DNA of 64,000 nucleotides from Geodermatophilus ruber (GTDB lineage Bacteria > Actinomycetota > Actinomycetes > Mycobacteriales > Geodermatophilaceae). Of this stretch, positions 7,777 through 20,257 are shown piece by piece. A program made the translations under genes and the position numbers. The stretch's first letter is position 1. The number at the start of each line of letters is the position of its first letter. The notes beneath the pieces are model-generated. The model was given only the letters and a program-made list of their open reading frames with translations. It did no database searches and was not told the origin of the DNA. Where the stretch lies: positions 1-64,000 of the forward strand of contig NZ_FOSW01000012.1 of the NCBI RefSeq assembly GCF_900114385.1, read 5' to 3'.

Positions 7777-8940
7777 TCAGAGCACGTCGAGGGCGGCGGC
7801 GAGGTCGGCGACGAGGTCGGCGGTGTCCTCGATCCCGCAGGAGAGCCGCACGAACCCACCGGGGACGGCGTCCCCGCCCCACTGCGCCCGCCGGTCGATC
7901 GTGCTGTGCACGCCGCCGAAGCTGGTGGCCGCGGCCCACAGCCGGCTGGCCCGGAGCAGCCGGGCCACGGCCGCCTCGTCGGCGAGCTCGGCGGAGACCA
8001 CCCCGTTGGGGCGCAGCATCTGCCGGGCGGCGAGGGCGAAGGACGGATCACCGGGCCGCCAGGGCCAGCGGACGCCGGTGACCGCCGGGTGGCCTGCCAG
8101 CAGCTCGGCCACCGCCGCGGCCGACTCCGCCTGGCGGGCCAGCCGCAGGTCCAGCGTGCTCATCGACCGGTGCCCCAGCCACGCCTCGAACGGCCCCGGC
8201 GTGCCGCCGGTGTGGTCGCGGAACGCCTTGATGCGGGCGTGCAACTCCCCGTCGGTCGTGCTGACGTGGCCGAGGAGCAGGTCGCTGTGCCCGGTCAGCG
8301 CCTTGGTGTCGCTGCCGAGCGTGAGGTCGGCGCCGAGCGCCAGCGGGCGCTGCCCCAGCGGGGTGGCCGTGGTGTTGTCGACGGCGAGGACGGCCCCGGC
8401 CGCCCGGGTGGCACGGGCCACGGCGGCGATGTCGCAGACGTCCAGCTGCGGGTTGCTCGGGGTCTCCAGCAGCACCAGCCGAGCGCCCTCGAGGTCCCCG
8501 CGGGCGGCGACCGCCTCGATCTCGGGGGTGGGCACGTACTCGACACGGACGCCGAAGCGTTCCAGCTCCTCGCGCGCGAGCAGCCGGGTCGTGTAGTAGC
8601 CGTCCGCGGGCAGCACCACCCGGTCCCCCGCCCGGGCGGTGGCCAGCACCGCGGCGCTGATCGCGGCCATGCCGGTGGCGAAGGACAGGCAGCGGCCGCC
8701 GTCGAGCGCACCGACCGCGGCCTCGAACACCCGCAGCGTCGGGTGCTCGGTGCGGGCGTAGGCGTCGGCGCCGCCGGCGCGGGGCGGCAGCTCGCCCAGG
8801 TGGTACGGGGCGGCGAAGACCGGCGAGGGGCGCAGCGGCGCGCCCGGCTCGGCCGCCGGCTCCCCCGCGCGGACCGACCGGGTGCCGTCACCCCAGCTGT
8901 CCTCGCCCGGGCTGTCGCCCCACGGACCGTCGGCGATCAC
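7777..8940 (-). CDS. Cys/Met-metabolism PLP-dependent enzyme (cystathionine gamma-lyase-like)
   Basis: A 387-residue fold-type I PLP enzyme. Seen in order: [42 protein letters not shown] (cofactor phosphate loop), [30 protein letters not shown] (the PLP-binding Asp) and the Schiff-base lysine in [17 protein letters not shown]. These define the cystathionine gamma-synthase/lyase superfamily. The segment before the fold is acidic and probably disordered. The GTG start overlaps the gpsA stop by four bases. Specificity (lyase, synthase or sulfhydrylase) is not resolvable by eye. Confidence 0.85.
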   Translation of the reverse strand: MIADGPWGDSPGEDSWGDGTRSVRAGEPAAEPGAPLRPSPVFAAPYHLGELPPRAGGADAYARTEHPTLRVFEAAVGALDGGRCLSFATGMAAISAAVLATARAGDRVVLPADGYYTTRLLAREELERFGVRVEYVPTPEIEAVAARGDLEGARLVLLETPSNPQLDVCDIAAVARATRAAGAVLAVDNTTATPLGQRPLALGADLTLGSDTKALTGHSDLLLGHVSTTDGELHARIKAFRDHTGGTPGPFEAWLGHRSMSTLDLRLARQAESAAAVAELLAGHPAVTGVRWPWRPGDPSFALAARQMLRPNGVVSAELADEAAVARLLRASRLWAAATSFGGVHSTIDRRAQWGGDAVPGGFVRLSCGIEDTADLVADLAAALDVL

Positions 8941-9953
8941 TCCGGCTTGGCCTCGCGGGACATGATCTCCTTGACCATCTGCGCCGCCGGTACGCCCTCG
9001 TGGCACACCCGGACGACCGCCTCGGTGAGCGGCATGTCGACCCCGTGCGCGCGGCCCAGGTCGAGCACCGACCGGCAGCTCTTCACGCCCTCGGCGACCT
9101 GGCGGGTCGTCTGCAGCGCCTGCTCCACCGTCATGCCCCGGCCGAGCTTCTCGCCGAAGGTGCGGTTGCGGGACAGCGGCGAGCTGCAGGTGGCGACCAG
9201 GTCACCCAGCCCGGCGAGCCCGGCGAAGGTGGTCGGCTCCGCCCCCAGTGCGGCGCCCAGCCGAGCGGTCTCGGCCAGCCCCCGGGTGATCAGCGATGCC
9301 CGGGTGTTGTCGCCGAAGCCCATGCCCTCGGTGATACCGCAGGCCAGCGCGATGACGTTCTTCACCGCTCCGCCGAGCTCGCAGCCGACCAGGTCCGGAT
9401 TGGTGTAGGGCCGGAAGTACGGGGTGTGGCAGGCGGCCTGCAGCTGCTCGGCCCGCTGCTGGTCGGCGCAGGCGATGACGGTCGCGGCCGGCTGCTCCTC
9501 GGCGATCTCCCGCGCGAGGTTGGGCCCCGACATCGCCGCGACGCGGTCGGGCCCGGCGCCGGTGATCTCGCAGACGACCTGGCTCATCCGCTTGGTGGTG
9601 CCGAGCTCGATGCCCTTCATCAGGGAGAGCAGGACCGCGTCCGGCGGGAGCAGCGGCGCCCACTGGACGAGGTTGTCCCGCAGCGACTGCGACGGGACGG
9701 CGAGCACGACCAGCTCGGCGGCCCGGAGCGCCTCGGCCGGGTCGGCCGTGGCCCGCAGCCCCTTCGGCAGCCGGATCCCGGGCAGGTAGTCGGGGTTCTC
9801 CCGGTCCTCGCTGATCGCCCGCGCCAGCTCCGGACGCCGGGCGTGCAGGGTGACCGCGCAGCCGGCGTCGACCAGAACCTTGGCGAAGGTCGTGCCCCAG
9901 GAGCCTGCCCCGAGCACGGCGGCGCGGGCGCCCTGCCCGCTCTGTGGGTTCAC
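8937..9953 (-). CDS. gpsA: Glycerol-3-phosphate dehydrogenase [NAD(P)+]
   Basis: Reduces dihydroxyacetone phosphate to sn-glycerol 3-phosphate for phospholipid synthesis. The 338-residue protein has the Rossmann motif [15 protein letters not shown], the family segment [11 protein letters not shown] and [18 protein letters not shown]. The C-terminal catalytic region has [20 protein letters not shown] and [18 protein letters not shown]. The start is GTG at 9953, overlapping the plsC stop by four bases, so plsC, gpsA and the PLP enzyme form one translationally coupled operon. plsC and gpsA act in consecutive steps of phosphatidic acid synthesis. Confidence 0.95.
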   Translation of the reverse strand: MNPQSGQGARAAVLGAGSWGTTFAKVLVDAGCAVTLHARRPELARAISEDRENPDYLPGIRLPKGLRATADPAEALRAAELVVLAVPSQSLRDNLVQWAPLLPPDAVLLSLMKGIELGTTKRMSQVVCEITGAGPDRVAAMSGPNLAREIAEEQPAATVIACADQQRAEQLQAACHTPYFRPYTNPDLVGCELGGAVKNVIALACGITEGMGFGDNTRASLITRGLAETARLGAALGAEPTTFAGLAGLGDLVATCSSPLSRNRTFGEKLGRGMTVEQALQTTRQVAEGVKSCRSVLDLGRAHGVDMPLTEAVVRVCHEGVPAAQMVKEIMSREAKPE

Positions 9954-10732
9954 GCGGCGCTCCCCGGCAGGTCGGTGGACGCCCCGTTCCCCGGGCGCCG
10001 CGCGAACGCCGCCGGCGCGGGCTCGCCGCGCAGCTCGGCCAGCTGGTCGCGGACCACCGTCATGATCCGGTCGGTCACCTCCCGGAGCAGCTCACCGGTC
10101 ACCGGCCGGCCGGCGCGCACCTGCGCCCGCAGGTCCTCCAGGTCGATCGGCTCGCCGACGAGGTAGTCGGCGGGCACCCGCAGCCGCAGGTGCAGCTTCT
10201 TGGCGTGGTAGTCGTGCAGCCGCTGCGGGCCCCACTGGGCCACCGGCAGCACCACGGCGTCGGTCGTGATCGCCAGCCGTGCCACGCCGGTCCGGGCCTG
10301 CATGGGCCACCAGTCGGGGTCCCGGGTGACGGAGCCCTCCGGGTAGAGGACCACGACGTTGCCGGCCGCCAGGTCGGCTTCCGCGGCGTTCAGCGACCCC
10401 TTGGCGTCCGCCGAGCCGCGAGCGACCGGGATCTGGCCCGCGGCGCGCAGGATCCGGCCGGCCGCCCCCTTGAACACCGACGACTTGGCCAGGAAGTGCG
10501 GTACCCGGCCGCTGTCCCACACCAGCCGGGCGCAGGCCAGCGGGTCGAGGATCGACACGTGGTTGGCCACCACGAGCACGGGGCCCGTCCGGGGGATCCG
10601 CTCGGCGTGCCGGTAGCGGAGCCGGAACAGCAGCGAGGCCACCGGGTGGACGACGAGGAAGCACAGCCACAGGGCCGGGGGGATCGGCCGACGGGTGTGC
10701 CACCGGGACGGTGCCGATCCGGGGCGGCGCAT
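9950..10732 (-). CDS. plsC: 1-acyl-sn-glycerol-3-phosphate acyltransferase (PlsC family)
   Basis: A 260-residue membrane-associated acyltransferase that acylates lysophosphatidic acid. The catalytic motif is NHVSILD (HX4D form), with later blocks [26 protein letters not shown] and the acyl-acceptor motif [12 protein letters not shown]. One hydrophobic segment ([17 protein letters not shown]) lies near residues 20-40. The ATG at 10732 precedes a basic N-terminus typical of the family. It is the first gene of the plsC-gpsA-PLP operon and divergent from cofC. Confidence 0.9.
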   Translation of the reverse strand: MRRPGSAPSRWHTRRPIPPALWLCFLVVHPVASLLFRLRYRHAERIPRTGPVLVVANHVSILDPLACARLVWDSGRVPHFLAKSSVFKGAAGRILRAAGQIPVARGSADAKGSLNAAEADLAAGNVVVLYPEGSVTRDPDWWPMQARTGVARLAITTDAVVLPVAQWGPQRLHDYHAKKLHLRLRVPADYLVGEPIDLEDLRAQVRAGRPVTGELLREVTDRIMTVVRDQLAELRGEPAPAAFARRPGNGASTDLPGSAA

Positions 10733-10825
10733 CGCGGCTCCATCCGGGGAACCCTCGGGGGTCACCGGCTCCCTCCCTCCTGCACCGCCGCGCCTGCCGC
10801 GCCGGGCCATGACCTGCGCCCCATC

Positions 10826-10871
10826 ATCGGGCCCGGGCCGCAGACCACTATCGGGCCTGGGCAACAGACCA
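10826..10871. repeat. Two tandem 22-bp direct repeats upstream of cofC
   Basis: Repeat one at 10826-10847 and repeat two at 10850-10871 match at 19 of 22 positions, with a 24-bp period. Both start ATCGGGCC and end CAGACCA. They lie in the 180-bp divergent region between plsC and cofC, about 40 bp before the cofC start, so they may be regulator sites. Confidence 0.5.
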
Positions 10872-10912
10872 GGGTGCACCGGGTCCCACAACGGGGCCGG
10901 TGTGCTCACATT

Positions 10913-11551
10913 GTGGCCGTGCTCCCCTGGTCGGTCGTCATCCCGGCGAAACGGCTCGCTGTCGCCAAGACCCGCCTGACCCCGCTGCCCGACGGGCTCT
11001 CCGGCAGCGCGCACGCCGAGCTCGTGCTGGCCCTGCTGGCCGACACGGTTGCCGCCGCGCTGGCCGCGCCCGCGGTGACCGGCGTCGTGGTGGTCACCGA
11101 CGACCCGGCCGCCGCGGCGGTCGTCACCGGCCTCGGCGCCCGCACGGTGCCCGACGAGCCCGACCGGGGGCTCAACCCCGCCCTGGCCCACGGGGCGCGC
11201 GCCGCCGGCGGCGCCGCGGTCGCCGCCCTGTCCTCCGACCTCCCCGCGCTGCGCCCGGAGGAGCTCTCCGCCGCGCTGACCGCCGCGGTGTCGGCGCCTC
11301 GCTGCTTCGTGGCCGACGCGCAGGGCACGGGGACGACGCTGCTCACCGCGACCGGGGTCGAGCTCGCCCCGGCCTTCGGCGCCGGCTCGGCGGCCCGGCA
11401 CCGGACCGGCGGCGCGCTGCCGCTGACCGGCGCCTGGCCCGGGCTGGCCCGGGACGTGGACACCCCCGAGGACCTGCGGGCCGCCGTGGCCCTCGGCGTC
11501 GGCCGGCACACCGCCGCGCTGCTGGCCGCGCTGGGGGATCGCACCGGCTGA
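10913..11551 (+). CDS. cofC: 2-phospho-L-lactate / phosphoenolpyruvate guanylyltransferase
   Basis: CofC (FbiD in mycobacteria) transfers GMP to phosphoenolpyruvate or 2-phospholactate to start the side chain of coenzyme F420. The 212-residue protein begins [15 protein letters not shown], the NTP-transferase signature, and has [40 protein letters not shown] and the C-terminal [16 protein letters not shown] codons at 10913 and 10919 are both possible starts. Position next to ppk1 matches the conserved fbiD-ppk1-mutT1 order. F420 capacity is relevant because some LLM enzymes in this window could use F420. Confidence 0.9.
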   Translation: MAVLPWSVVIPAKRLAVAKTRLTPLPDGLSGSAHAELVLALLADTVAAALAAPAVTGVVVVTDDPAAAAVVTGLGARTVPDEPDRGLNPALAHGARAAGGAAVAALSSDLPALRPEELSAALTAAVSAPRCFVADAQGTGTTLLTATGVELAPAFGAGSAARHRTGGALPLTGAWPGLARDVDTPEDLRAAVALGVGRHTAALLAALGDRTG

Positions 11552-11591
11552 GGGCCGCCCGCGGCCGGTCATCCTGCGGCACGATGGGCGG

Positions 11592-13652
11592 GTGACCACC
11601 ACTCGTCCCCTCGCCCCGGCCGAGAGGTACCTCAACCGCGAGCTGTCCTGGCTGGACTTCAACGCCCGGGTGCTGGAGCTGGCCGAGGACGAGTCGTTGC
11701 CGCTGCTGGAGCGGGTGAAGTTCCTGGCGATCTTCGCCAGCAACCTGGACGAGTTCTACATGGTGCGCGTGGCCGGGCTGAAGCGCCGGCGGAGCATGGG
11801 CCTGACCGTCCGCTCCCCCGACGGGCTGACCATCCGCGAGCAGCTCGAGCTCATCCAGCAGCGCACCCAGGAGCTGGTCCGCCGGCAGGCGGACGACTTC
11901 AACAAGGACATCGCGCCCCGGCTCGAGGACGCCGCCATCCGCATCCTGCACTGGGAGGACCTTCCGGAGGACGCCGCCCCGCGGCTGCGGGAGTACTTCC
12001 GCGACCAGGTCTTCCCGGTGCTCACCCCGCTCGCGGTCGACCCGGCCCATCCCTTCCCCTACATCAGCGGTCTGTCGCTCAACCTCGCCGTGTTGGTGCG
12101 CAACCCGGAGACCGGGGTGTCGCACTTCGCCCGCGTCAAGGTCCCGAACAACGTGCCGCGGTTCGTCGCCGTCGAGCCCCCCGACCACGCGGCGACCTTC
12201 CTGCCGCTCGAGGACCTCATCGCGGCGCACCTGCCGCAGCTGTTCCCCGGTCTCGAGGTCGTCGCGCACCATCCGTTCCGGGTCACCCGCAACGCCGACG
12301 TCGAGGTGGAGGAGGACCGGGACGAGGACCTCCTGCAGGCCATGGAGCGGGAGCTGTCCCGGCGCCGGTTCGGGCCGGCGGTCCGGCTCGAGGTGACCGA
12401 GTCGATGGACCCGCAGATCCTCGAACTGCTGCTCTCGGAGCTGGAGATGCAGCCCGGGGACGTCTTCCACGTGCCGGGGCTGCTCGACCTCGCCTCCCTG
12501 TGGCAGGTCTACGCCCTCGACCGGCCGGAGCTCAAGGACGAGCCGTTCGTGCCGGCCACCCACCCGCGGCTGTCGGAGGGCGAGTCGCCCACGAGCGTGT
12601 TCGCCACCCTGCGCGAGGGCGACGTGCTGGTGCACCACCCCTACCAGTCGTTCGCCACCAGCGTGCAGCGGTTCATCGAGCAGGCCGCCGCCGACCCGCA
12701 CGTGCTCGCGATCAAGCAGACGCTCTACCGCACCTCCGGCGACTCCCCCATCGTCAACGCGCTGATCGACGCGGCCGAGGCCGGCAAGCAGGTCGTCGTC
12801 ATCGTGGAGATCAAGGCGCGTTTCGACGAGGAGGCCAACATCAGCTGGGCCCGCTCGCTGGAGCGGGCCGGCTGCCACGTCGTCTACGGGCTCGTGGGGC
12901 TGAAGACGCACTGCAAGACGGCGCTGGTGGTGCGCCGGGAGAACGGCGTCATCCGCCGGTACTGCCACATCGGCACCGGCAACTACAACCCCCGGACCGC
13001 CCGGATCTACGAGGACCTCGGCATCCTCACCGCCGACCCGGGGGTGGGCGCCGATCTCACCGACCTGTTCAACACCCTCACCGGGTACTCGCGGCAGACC
13101 AGCTACCGGCGGCTGATGGTCGCCCCGCACAGCATCCGCGCGGGGCTGCTGGAGCGGATCCACCGGGAGGCCCGCAACGCCGCGGACGGCCGGCCGGCCG
13201 GGATCCGCATCAAGGTCAACTCGCTGGTCGACGAGCAGATCATCGACGCGCTGTACGAGGCCTCGACCGCTGGGGTGCCCGTGGAGCTGCTCATCCGCGG
13301 GATCTGCGCGCTGCGCCCGGGGGTGCCGGGCCTGTCGGAGAACATCCGGGTGCGCTCGATCGTGGGCCGCTTCCTCGAGCACTCGCGGGTGATGAACTTC
13401 GCCGGCGCCGGCGACCCCGAGTGGTGGATCGGCAGCGCCGACCTGATGCACCGCAACCTGGACCGCCGGGTGGAGGTGCTGCTGCGCGTCTGCGACGAGA
13501 CCGCGCAGCGCCAGTTGCAGGAGATCTTCGACGCGGCGATGGCCGACGACGTCCGCTGCTGGGAGCTCGGCAGCGACGCGGTGTGGCGGCGCATCGGGGA
13601 GCGCGACTACCAGGCCGAGCTGATGGCGGCCGCCAGTGAGCACGGAAGCTGA
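11592..13652 (+). CDS. ppk1: Polyphosphate kinase 1
   Basis: Reversibly polymerises the ATP gamma-phosphate into inorganic polyphosphate. The 686-residue protein has the N-terminal domain [20 protein letters not shown], the head domain with [13 protein letters not shown], and two PLD-like catalytic domains. The catalytic parts show [39 protein letters not shown] and the phosphorylated-histidine block [20 protein letters not shown]. The C-terminus has [20 protein letters not shown]. Length is normal. The GTG start at 11592 follows a GGGCGGGTG context, and the stop overlaps mutT1 by 17 nt. Confidence 0.96.
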   Translation: MTTTRPLAPAERYLNRELSWLDFNARVLELAEDESLPLLERVKFLAIFASNLDEFYMVRVAGLKRRRSMGLTVRSPDGLTIREQLELIQQRTQELVRRQADDFNKDIAPRLEDAAIRILHWEDLPEDAAPRLREYFRDQVFPVLTPLAVDPAHPFPYISGLSLNLAVLVRNPETGVSHFARVKVPNNVPRFVAVEPPDHAATFLPLEDLIAAHLPQLFPGLEVVAHHPFRVTRNADVEVEEDRDEDLLQAMERELSRRRFGPAVRLEVTESMDPQILELLLSELEMQPGDVFHVPGLLDLASLWQVYALDRPELKDEPFVPATHPRLSEGESPTSVFATLREGDVLVHHPYQSFATSVQRFIEQAAADPHVLAIKQTLYRTSGDSPIVNALIDAAEAGKQVVVIVEIKARFDEEANISWARSLERAGCHVVYGLVGLKTHCKTALVVRRENGVIRRYCHIGTGNYNPRTARIYEDLGILTADPGVGADLTDLFNTLTGYSRQTSYRRLMVAPHSIRAGLLERIHREARNAADGRPAGIRIKVNSLVDEQIIDALYEASTAGVPVELLIRGICALRPGVPGLSENIRVRSIVGRFLEHSRVMNFAGAGDPEWWIGSADLMHRNLDRRVEVLLRVCDETAQRQLQEIFDAAMADDVRCWELGSDAVWRRIGERDYQAELMAAASEHGS

Positions 13653-14634
13653 CACCGGCCTGGTCGTGCGGGCGGCCGGCGGGGCGCTGTGGCGCCCGGC
13701 GGACGACGGCACGGTCGAGACCGCCGTGGTGCACCGTCCCAGGTACGACGACTGGTCGCTGCCCAAGGGCAAGCTGGACGCCGGCGAGCACGCGCTGACC
13801 GCGGCGGTCCGCGAGGTGACCGAGGAGACCGGGCTGGGCGTCGTCGCCGGGCGGCGCAGCCTGCGGACCGAGTACGCCCTACCGGTGGGCGCCAAGCGGG
13901 TCGACTACTGGCTCATGCGGGTCGTGGGCGGCGAGTTCGTCGCCAACCAGGAGGTCGACCGGCTGCGCTGGCTCCCCCTGCCCGAGGCCGCTGCCCTGGT
14001 CACCCACGAGGCCGACCGGGCGGTGCTGGCCGACCTGGGGCGCACCGACGTCCCCCGGGCGCCGACCCTGCTGCTGGTGCGGCACGGGCGGGCCGGGGAC
14101 AAGTCCCGCTGGGAGGGGCACGACGACCTGCGACCGCTGGACAGCAAGGGCCGCCGGCAGGCGCGGCGGCTGGCCGAGGTGCTGCCGCTGTTCGGGCCCA
14201 CCGAGGTGTTCACGGTCCCCCGCACCCGCTGCCGGCAGACGGTGGAACCGCTGGCCGAGCGGCTGGGCCTGCCGGTGCAGGACCTGCCCGAGCTCGGGGA
14301 GCAGGAGTTCGCCGCCGACCCCCAGGCGGGCCTCGCGGTGGTGAACCGGCTCCTGTCGCCCCGGGGCACCCCGGGGGTCAGCGTGGTCTGCAGCCAGGGC
14401 GGTGCGATCCCGTCGGTGCTGCTCAGCCTGGGGGTGGGCCGGCCCGGCGTCGCCGCGCGGCTGCATCCGCCCGCCGCCAAGGGCAGCGTGTGGGCCCTCG
14501 GCGGCCGGCCCGGGGAGCTGGCCGCGGACTACTACCGGGACTTCGAGGCCGATCCCGACGCACCCGAGAGCGCGCCGGGATCGGCTCCGGTTCAGGCCGG
14601 CAGGACCGGGAGCGCCTTCGGCAGCCAGGGCTGA
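13636..14634 (+). CDS. mutT1: MutT1-type Nudix hydrolase with C-terminal histidine phosphatase domain
   Basis: A two-domain protein of 332 residues. The Nudix domain (about 1-130) carries the full Nudix box: [20 protein letters not shown] followed by TGL. The phosphatase domain (about 145-300) begins [15 protein letters not shown] with the catalytic RHG. In mycobacteria this fusion hydrolyses oxidised GTP and diadenosine polyphosphates and sits beside ppk1. The GTG start lies inside the ppk1 end. The last 43 nt overlap the leuD 3' end on the opposite strand. Confidence 0.9.
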   Translation: MSTEADTGLVVRAAGGALWRPADDGTVETAVVHRPRYDDWSLPKGKLDAGEHALTAAVREVTEETGLGVVAGRRSLRTEYALPVGAKRVDYWLMRVVGGEFVANQEVDRLRWLPLPEAAALVTHEADRAVLADLGRTDVPRAPTLLLVRHGRAGDKSRWEGHDDLRPLDSKGRRQARRLAEVLPLFGPTEVFTVPRTRCRQTVEPLAERLGLPVQDLPELGEQEFAADPQAGLAVVNRLLSPRGTPGVSVVCSQGGAIPSVLLSLGVGRPGVAARLHPPAAKGSVWALGGRPGELAADYYRDFEADPDAPESAPGSAPVQAGRTGSAFGSQG

Positions 14635-15197
14635 CGGGCGGCCTCGTAGGCGTCGATGTCGGCCAGGTGGCGCTCGGTCAGCCCGACGTCGTCCAGGCCC
14701 TCGAGCAGCCGCCAGCGGGTGTAGTCGTCGATGTCGAACGGCACCGTGACACCCGCGTACCGGACCTCCTTGGCCTGCAGGTCGACGGTCACCTCGGTGG
14801 TGGGGTCGGCCTCGACCGCCGTCCACAGCGCCTCGACGTCGGCCTGCGGGAGCAGCACGGTGAGCAGCCCGGCCTTGGTCGAGTTGTTCCTGAAGATGTC
14901 GGCGAACCGGGAGCTGATGACCACCCGGAAGCCGCCGTCCAGCAGCGCCCAGACGGCGTGCTCGCGGGAGGAGCCGGTGCCGAAGTCGGGGCCGGCGACC
15001 AGGACCGAGGCGCCGGCGTACTCGGGCTTGTTGAGCACGAAGTCCGGCTCGTTGGTGCGCCAGGCGACGAACAGGCCGTCCTCGAAGCCGGTGCGGGTGA
15101 TCCGCTTGAGGTACTCGGCCGGGATGATCTGGTCGGTGTCGACGTTGGTGCGCCGCAGCGGGGCCGCGGTGCCGGTGTGGGTGGTGAAGGCGTCCAT
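14592..15197 (-). CDS. leuD: 3-isopropylmalate dehydratase small subunit
   Basis: The swivelling subunit of isopropylmalate isomerase in leucine synthesis. The 201 residues include [36 protein letters not shown] and [19 protein letters not shown], the three diagnostic LeuD blocks. Starts at ATG 15197, five bases after the leuC stop, so it is co-transcribed with leuC. Its 3' end overlaps the convergent mutT1 gene. Confidence 0.95.
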   Translation of the reverse strand: MDAFTTHTGTAAPLRRTNVDTDQIIPAEYLKRITRTGFEDGLFVAWRTNEPDFVLNKPEYAGASVLVAGPDFGTGSSREHAVWALLDGGFRVVISSRFADIFRNNSTKAGLLTVLLPQADVEALWTAVEADPTTEVTVDLQAKEVRYAGVTVPFDIDDYTRWRLLEGLDDVGLTERHLADIDAYEAARQPWLPKALPVLPA

Positions 15198-15202
15198 CGG
15201 GG

Positions 15203-16615
<1,413 letters not shown>

Positions 16616-16700
16616 GACTGGTCCCCTCCTGGGTGGCGGCTCGCTCCCGGCACCGGATGCCTGCTGGTCATCTCACGGAATGGGATGCGAGTATTGCTGT
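16616..16700. promoter_or_regulatory. Divergent leuC / ndgR promoter region
   Basis: This 85-bp spacer must hold promoters for leuCD (minus) and the IclR-type regulator (plus). Binding of NdgR/LtbR to such spacers is established in Streptomyces and corynebacteria. The most likely operator is the imperfectly symmetrical CATCTCACGGAATGGGATGC stretch near 16670-16690. I could not define a clean palindrome or -10/-35 pair by eye. Confidence 0.5.
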
Positions 16701-17402
16701 GTGGGACAGCCTAACCCCGTCGCCGTGCTGGACAAAGCAGTGGCCATCCTCCGCGCCGTCGCGGCCGAGCCGGCGACCCTCGCCGAGCTGGTCGAACGCA
16801 CGGGGCTGCCCCGCGCCACCGCCCACCGCCTCGCCGTGGCGCTGGAGGGGCACCGGCTGGTCCGCCGGACCGCCGCCGGCGCGTGGGCGCCCGGGCCGGC
16901 GCTGGCCGAGCTCGGCCGGGGGGTCGCCGACCTCGCCGAGCTCGCCGGCCGGCACCTGGCCACCCTGCGCGACATCAGCGGGGAGAGTGCGCAGTTCTAC
17001 GTGCGCGACGGCGCCAGCCGGGTCTGCGTCGCGGTCGCCGAGCGCGCCAGCGGGCTGCGCGACACCGTCCCGGTGGGCGCCCACCTGCCCCTCACCGCCG
17101 GGTCCGCGGCGCACGCGCTGCTGGCCTTCGCCCCGGCCGACGAGGTGAACCCGCTGCTCCCGTCGGCGAGCTTCACCGCCCGCACGCTGCTCGACGTCCG
17201 CCGGCGGGGCTGGGCGCACAGCATCGCCGAGCGGGAGCCGGGGGTGGCCTCCCTGTCGGCCCCGGTCCGGGACTCCGCCGGCGGCGTGCTCGGCGCGGTG
17301 TCGATCTCCGGGCCGATCGAACGGCTGGGCCGGCGCCCCGCTCCCGAGGTGGTCGGCGCGGTGCTCGACGCGGCCGCCGCCATCTCCCGGGCGGTGCGCT
17401 GA
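16701..17402 (+). CDS. ndgR: IclR-family regulator of leuCD (NdgR/LtbR-type)
   Basis: A 233-residue regulator. The winged HTH covers VLDKAVAILRAVAAEPATLA, ELVERTGLPRATAHRLAVAL and LVRRTAAGAWAPGP. The effector domain has GESAQFYVRDGASRVCVAVA, SGLRDTVPVGAHLPL, RRRGWAHSIAEREPGVASLS and SISGPIERLG, which are hallmarks of the NdgR/LtbR group rather than other IclR proteins. The GTG at 16701 is preferred; the longer form from 16680 would transcribe through the operator. It sits divergently to leuCD, which the orthologues control. Confidence 0.88.
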   Translation: MGQPNPVAVLDKAVAILRAVAAEPATLAELVERTGLPRATAHRLAVALEGHRLVRRTAAGAWAPGPALAELGRGVADLAELAGRHLATLRDISGESAQFYVRDGASRVCVAVAERASGLRDTVPVGAHLPLTAGSAAHALLAFAPADEVNPLLPSASFTARTLLDVRRRGWAHSIAEREPGVASLSAPVRDSAGGVLGAVSISGPIERLGRRPAPEVVGAVLDAAAAISRAVR

Positions 17403-17413
17403 CCTTCCGGTGA

Positions 17414-18844
17414 TCAGGGGCGCCCGGGCACCGGCCGGCAGTCGGCGGTGCAGCGCGGGCTCTCGGCCACCAGGTCCCCGATCTGCTCCGGGGTAGCCAG
17501 CCCGGTCAGGTCGCCGCCCCGCCGGACGGCGAGCAGCCACGCCATCGCCAGGGAGCGCTCCCCCTCCCGCTCGGCGGCGATCTCCCGGTACGTCGCCGCG
17601 CCGGAGTTCAGCCGGCCGGTGAGCGCGGTGACCTCCTCGGCCATCGTCGCGCCCTCGGCGATCGGGAAGTCGAAGTCGCGCGGCAACGCGTACCGGCCGG
17701 TCCGCCACCCGTCGCGGATGTCGAGGTACTGCCCTCCCAGCGGGCCCAGCACCGCCACCCCGGCCGCCGTGACCAGCAGCAACCGGGCCAGCGGGGCCCG
17801 GCGACGGGCCAGGACGTCGACCACGACCGCCAGGGCGAGGGCGACGAGGACCGGGATCGCCACCGCCCGGCGGACGCCGAGCACCCCGCCACTGAGGGCG
17901 TAGAGCACCACGGTGAGGACCAGGGCGAGCGTCCACGGCCAGAGCCGGGGCCGCAGGGCCGTGCCGGCGACCACCGCGACGGCCAGGACGCCGGCCAGCC
18001 ACGGGGAGCCCAGCGCCGGCGCGTCGGTGAAGTAGTAGTAGGACTCCCCCCGGACGAACAGCTCCCCTCCCAGGCTGCGCAGCGCGGCCACCGGATCGGC
18101 GGAACCCACCGACCCGCCGCCGAGCACGATCCGCCCACCGCCCTCCCACCACACCAGCGGGACGAGCACCACGGCCAGCCCGGCCGCGGACGCGGCGAGA
18201 ACGGCGCGCAGGTGGCGTACCCGGCTCGGGGAGCGGACCAGCCGGACGGCGACGAGCGCGCCCACCGCCCCGGCCCACGCCAGCCCGGCGCCATAGCTGG
18301 AGACCGCCACCCCGGCCGCGACCGGCGCGAGCACCCACACCCGCCGCTGCGAGGTCGCCAGCAGCAGCGCGGCCAGGCCCCACACGACCTCCAGGCCGTT
18401 CTCCGTCGCCAGCCAGGCCACGGCGCCGACGCCGGGCAGGAGGACGGCCGCCAGCGCGCCCAGCGCTGCCGGTCCCCGCCCGCAGCCGAGCCGGCGGCGC
18501 AGGGTCGCGTGGACCAGCGGCGCCACCAGCGCCATGGCCAGCGCCTTCCAGGTGCGCCCGTAGAACAGGTCGAAGGAGGGGTCCAGGTGGGAGAACAGCC
18601 AGAACTGGACGTGCCCGGCGAAGTTGGTCGCGTAGACCGTGGGCTGGAAGCGGCCGGGCACCGCGACCACGTCCAGCAGGCTCACCGAGACCTCCTCGCC
18701 GGAGAGCAGCCCCTGGGCGTTCACCGCGGCCACCGAGGCCAGCCCGACCGCCGCGGCGACGGCGTAGAGCCCGGCGGCGATCGCCGCGTCGGCCCACCGG
18801 CGCAGGGCCCGCGCGGCCGACGCGAGGCCGGACGCTGCCGCCAT
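17414..18844 (-). CDS. Polytopic membrane protein of unknown function
   Basis: A 476-residue protein with about ten to twelve hydrophobic segments. It begins with a basic/amphipathic stretch and TM1 (GLYAVAAAVGLASVAAV), followed by an outside loop with FQPTVYATNFAGHVQFWLFS that resembles membrane GT-C-type glycosyltransferases in style but has no clear DxD motif. The C-terminal 100 residues (from about YLDIRDGWRTGRYALP) look soluble and end with a possible CxxxC pair in PRCTADCRPVP. I do not recognise the family. It is convergent with ndgR. A GTG three bases upstream is an alternative start. Confidence 0.65.
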   Translation of the reverse strand: MAAASGLASAARALRRWADAAIAAGLYAVAAAVGLASVAAVNAQGLLSGEEVSVSLLDVVAVPGRFQPTVYATNFAGHVQFWLFSHLDPSFDLFYGRTWKALAMALVAPLVHATLRRRLGCGRGPAALGALAAVLLPGVGAVAWLATENGLEVVWGLAALLLATSQRRVWVLAPVAAGVAVSSYGAGLAWAGAVGALVAVRLVRSPSRVRHLRAVLAASAAGLAVVLVPLVWWEGGGRIVLGGGSVGSADPVAALRSLGGELFVRGESYYYFTDAPALGSPWLAGVLAVAVVAGTALRPRLWPWTLALVLTVVLYALSGGVLGVRRAVAIPVLVALALAVVVDVLARRRAPLARLLLVTAAGVAVLGPLGGQYLDIRDGWRTGRYALPRDFDFPIAEGATMAEEVTALTGRLNSGAATYREIAAEREGERSLAMAWLLAVRRGGDLTGLATPEQIGDLVAESPRCTADCRPVPGRP

Positions 18845-19099
18845 CACCGGCTACCGGTGCTCGCTCATCTCTCGCGCCTCGCTCACGCGTCCTCCCCGCT
18901 GGCGCTCGTCGGCCGCCCGCGCGGCGCTGCCGTGCCCCTGGATGCGCTCGGATGCTCGCTCACCGGAGCGCCAGGTTCAACACGACCACGAGCACCGCGC
19001 GATGCCGACCACGACGCCGACCACGAACGCCGCCCGGCGGCGACGAACGACGCGTCCGGGCGCAGGGCGTCCCCGGGCTCGGGGCCCGGTCGGGTGGGC
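18845..19099. other. Intergenic stretch without a supported gene
   Basis: About 255 bp between the membrane protein and the galK stop. It contains scattered near-copies of GCTCGCTCA and a low-complexity stretch with repeated CGACCACGACGCC-like words near 18998-19025. No start with a plausible protein, no tRNA and no clear terminator are seen. Confidence 0.4.

Positions 19100-20253
<1,154 letters not shown>

Positions 20254-20257
<4 letters not shown>

Noticed and set aside
11343-13895. An 850-residue open frame antisense to ppk1 and mutT1
   Set aside because: It mirrors codon bias of the real genes, has no domain-like sequence and is low-complexity (H/D/V/R/L-rich), as expected for shadow frames in GC-rich DNA.
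18845-19099. Repeated GCTCGCTCA words as a REP or CRISPR-like array
   Set aside because: Copies are few, short and irregularly spaced, with no palindromic unit or constant spacer.
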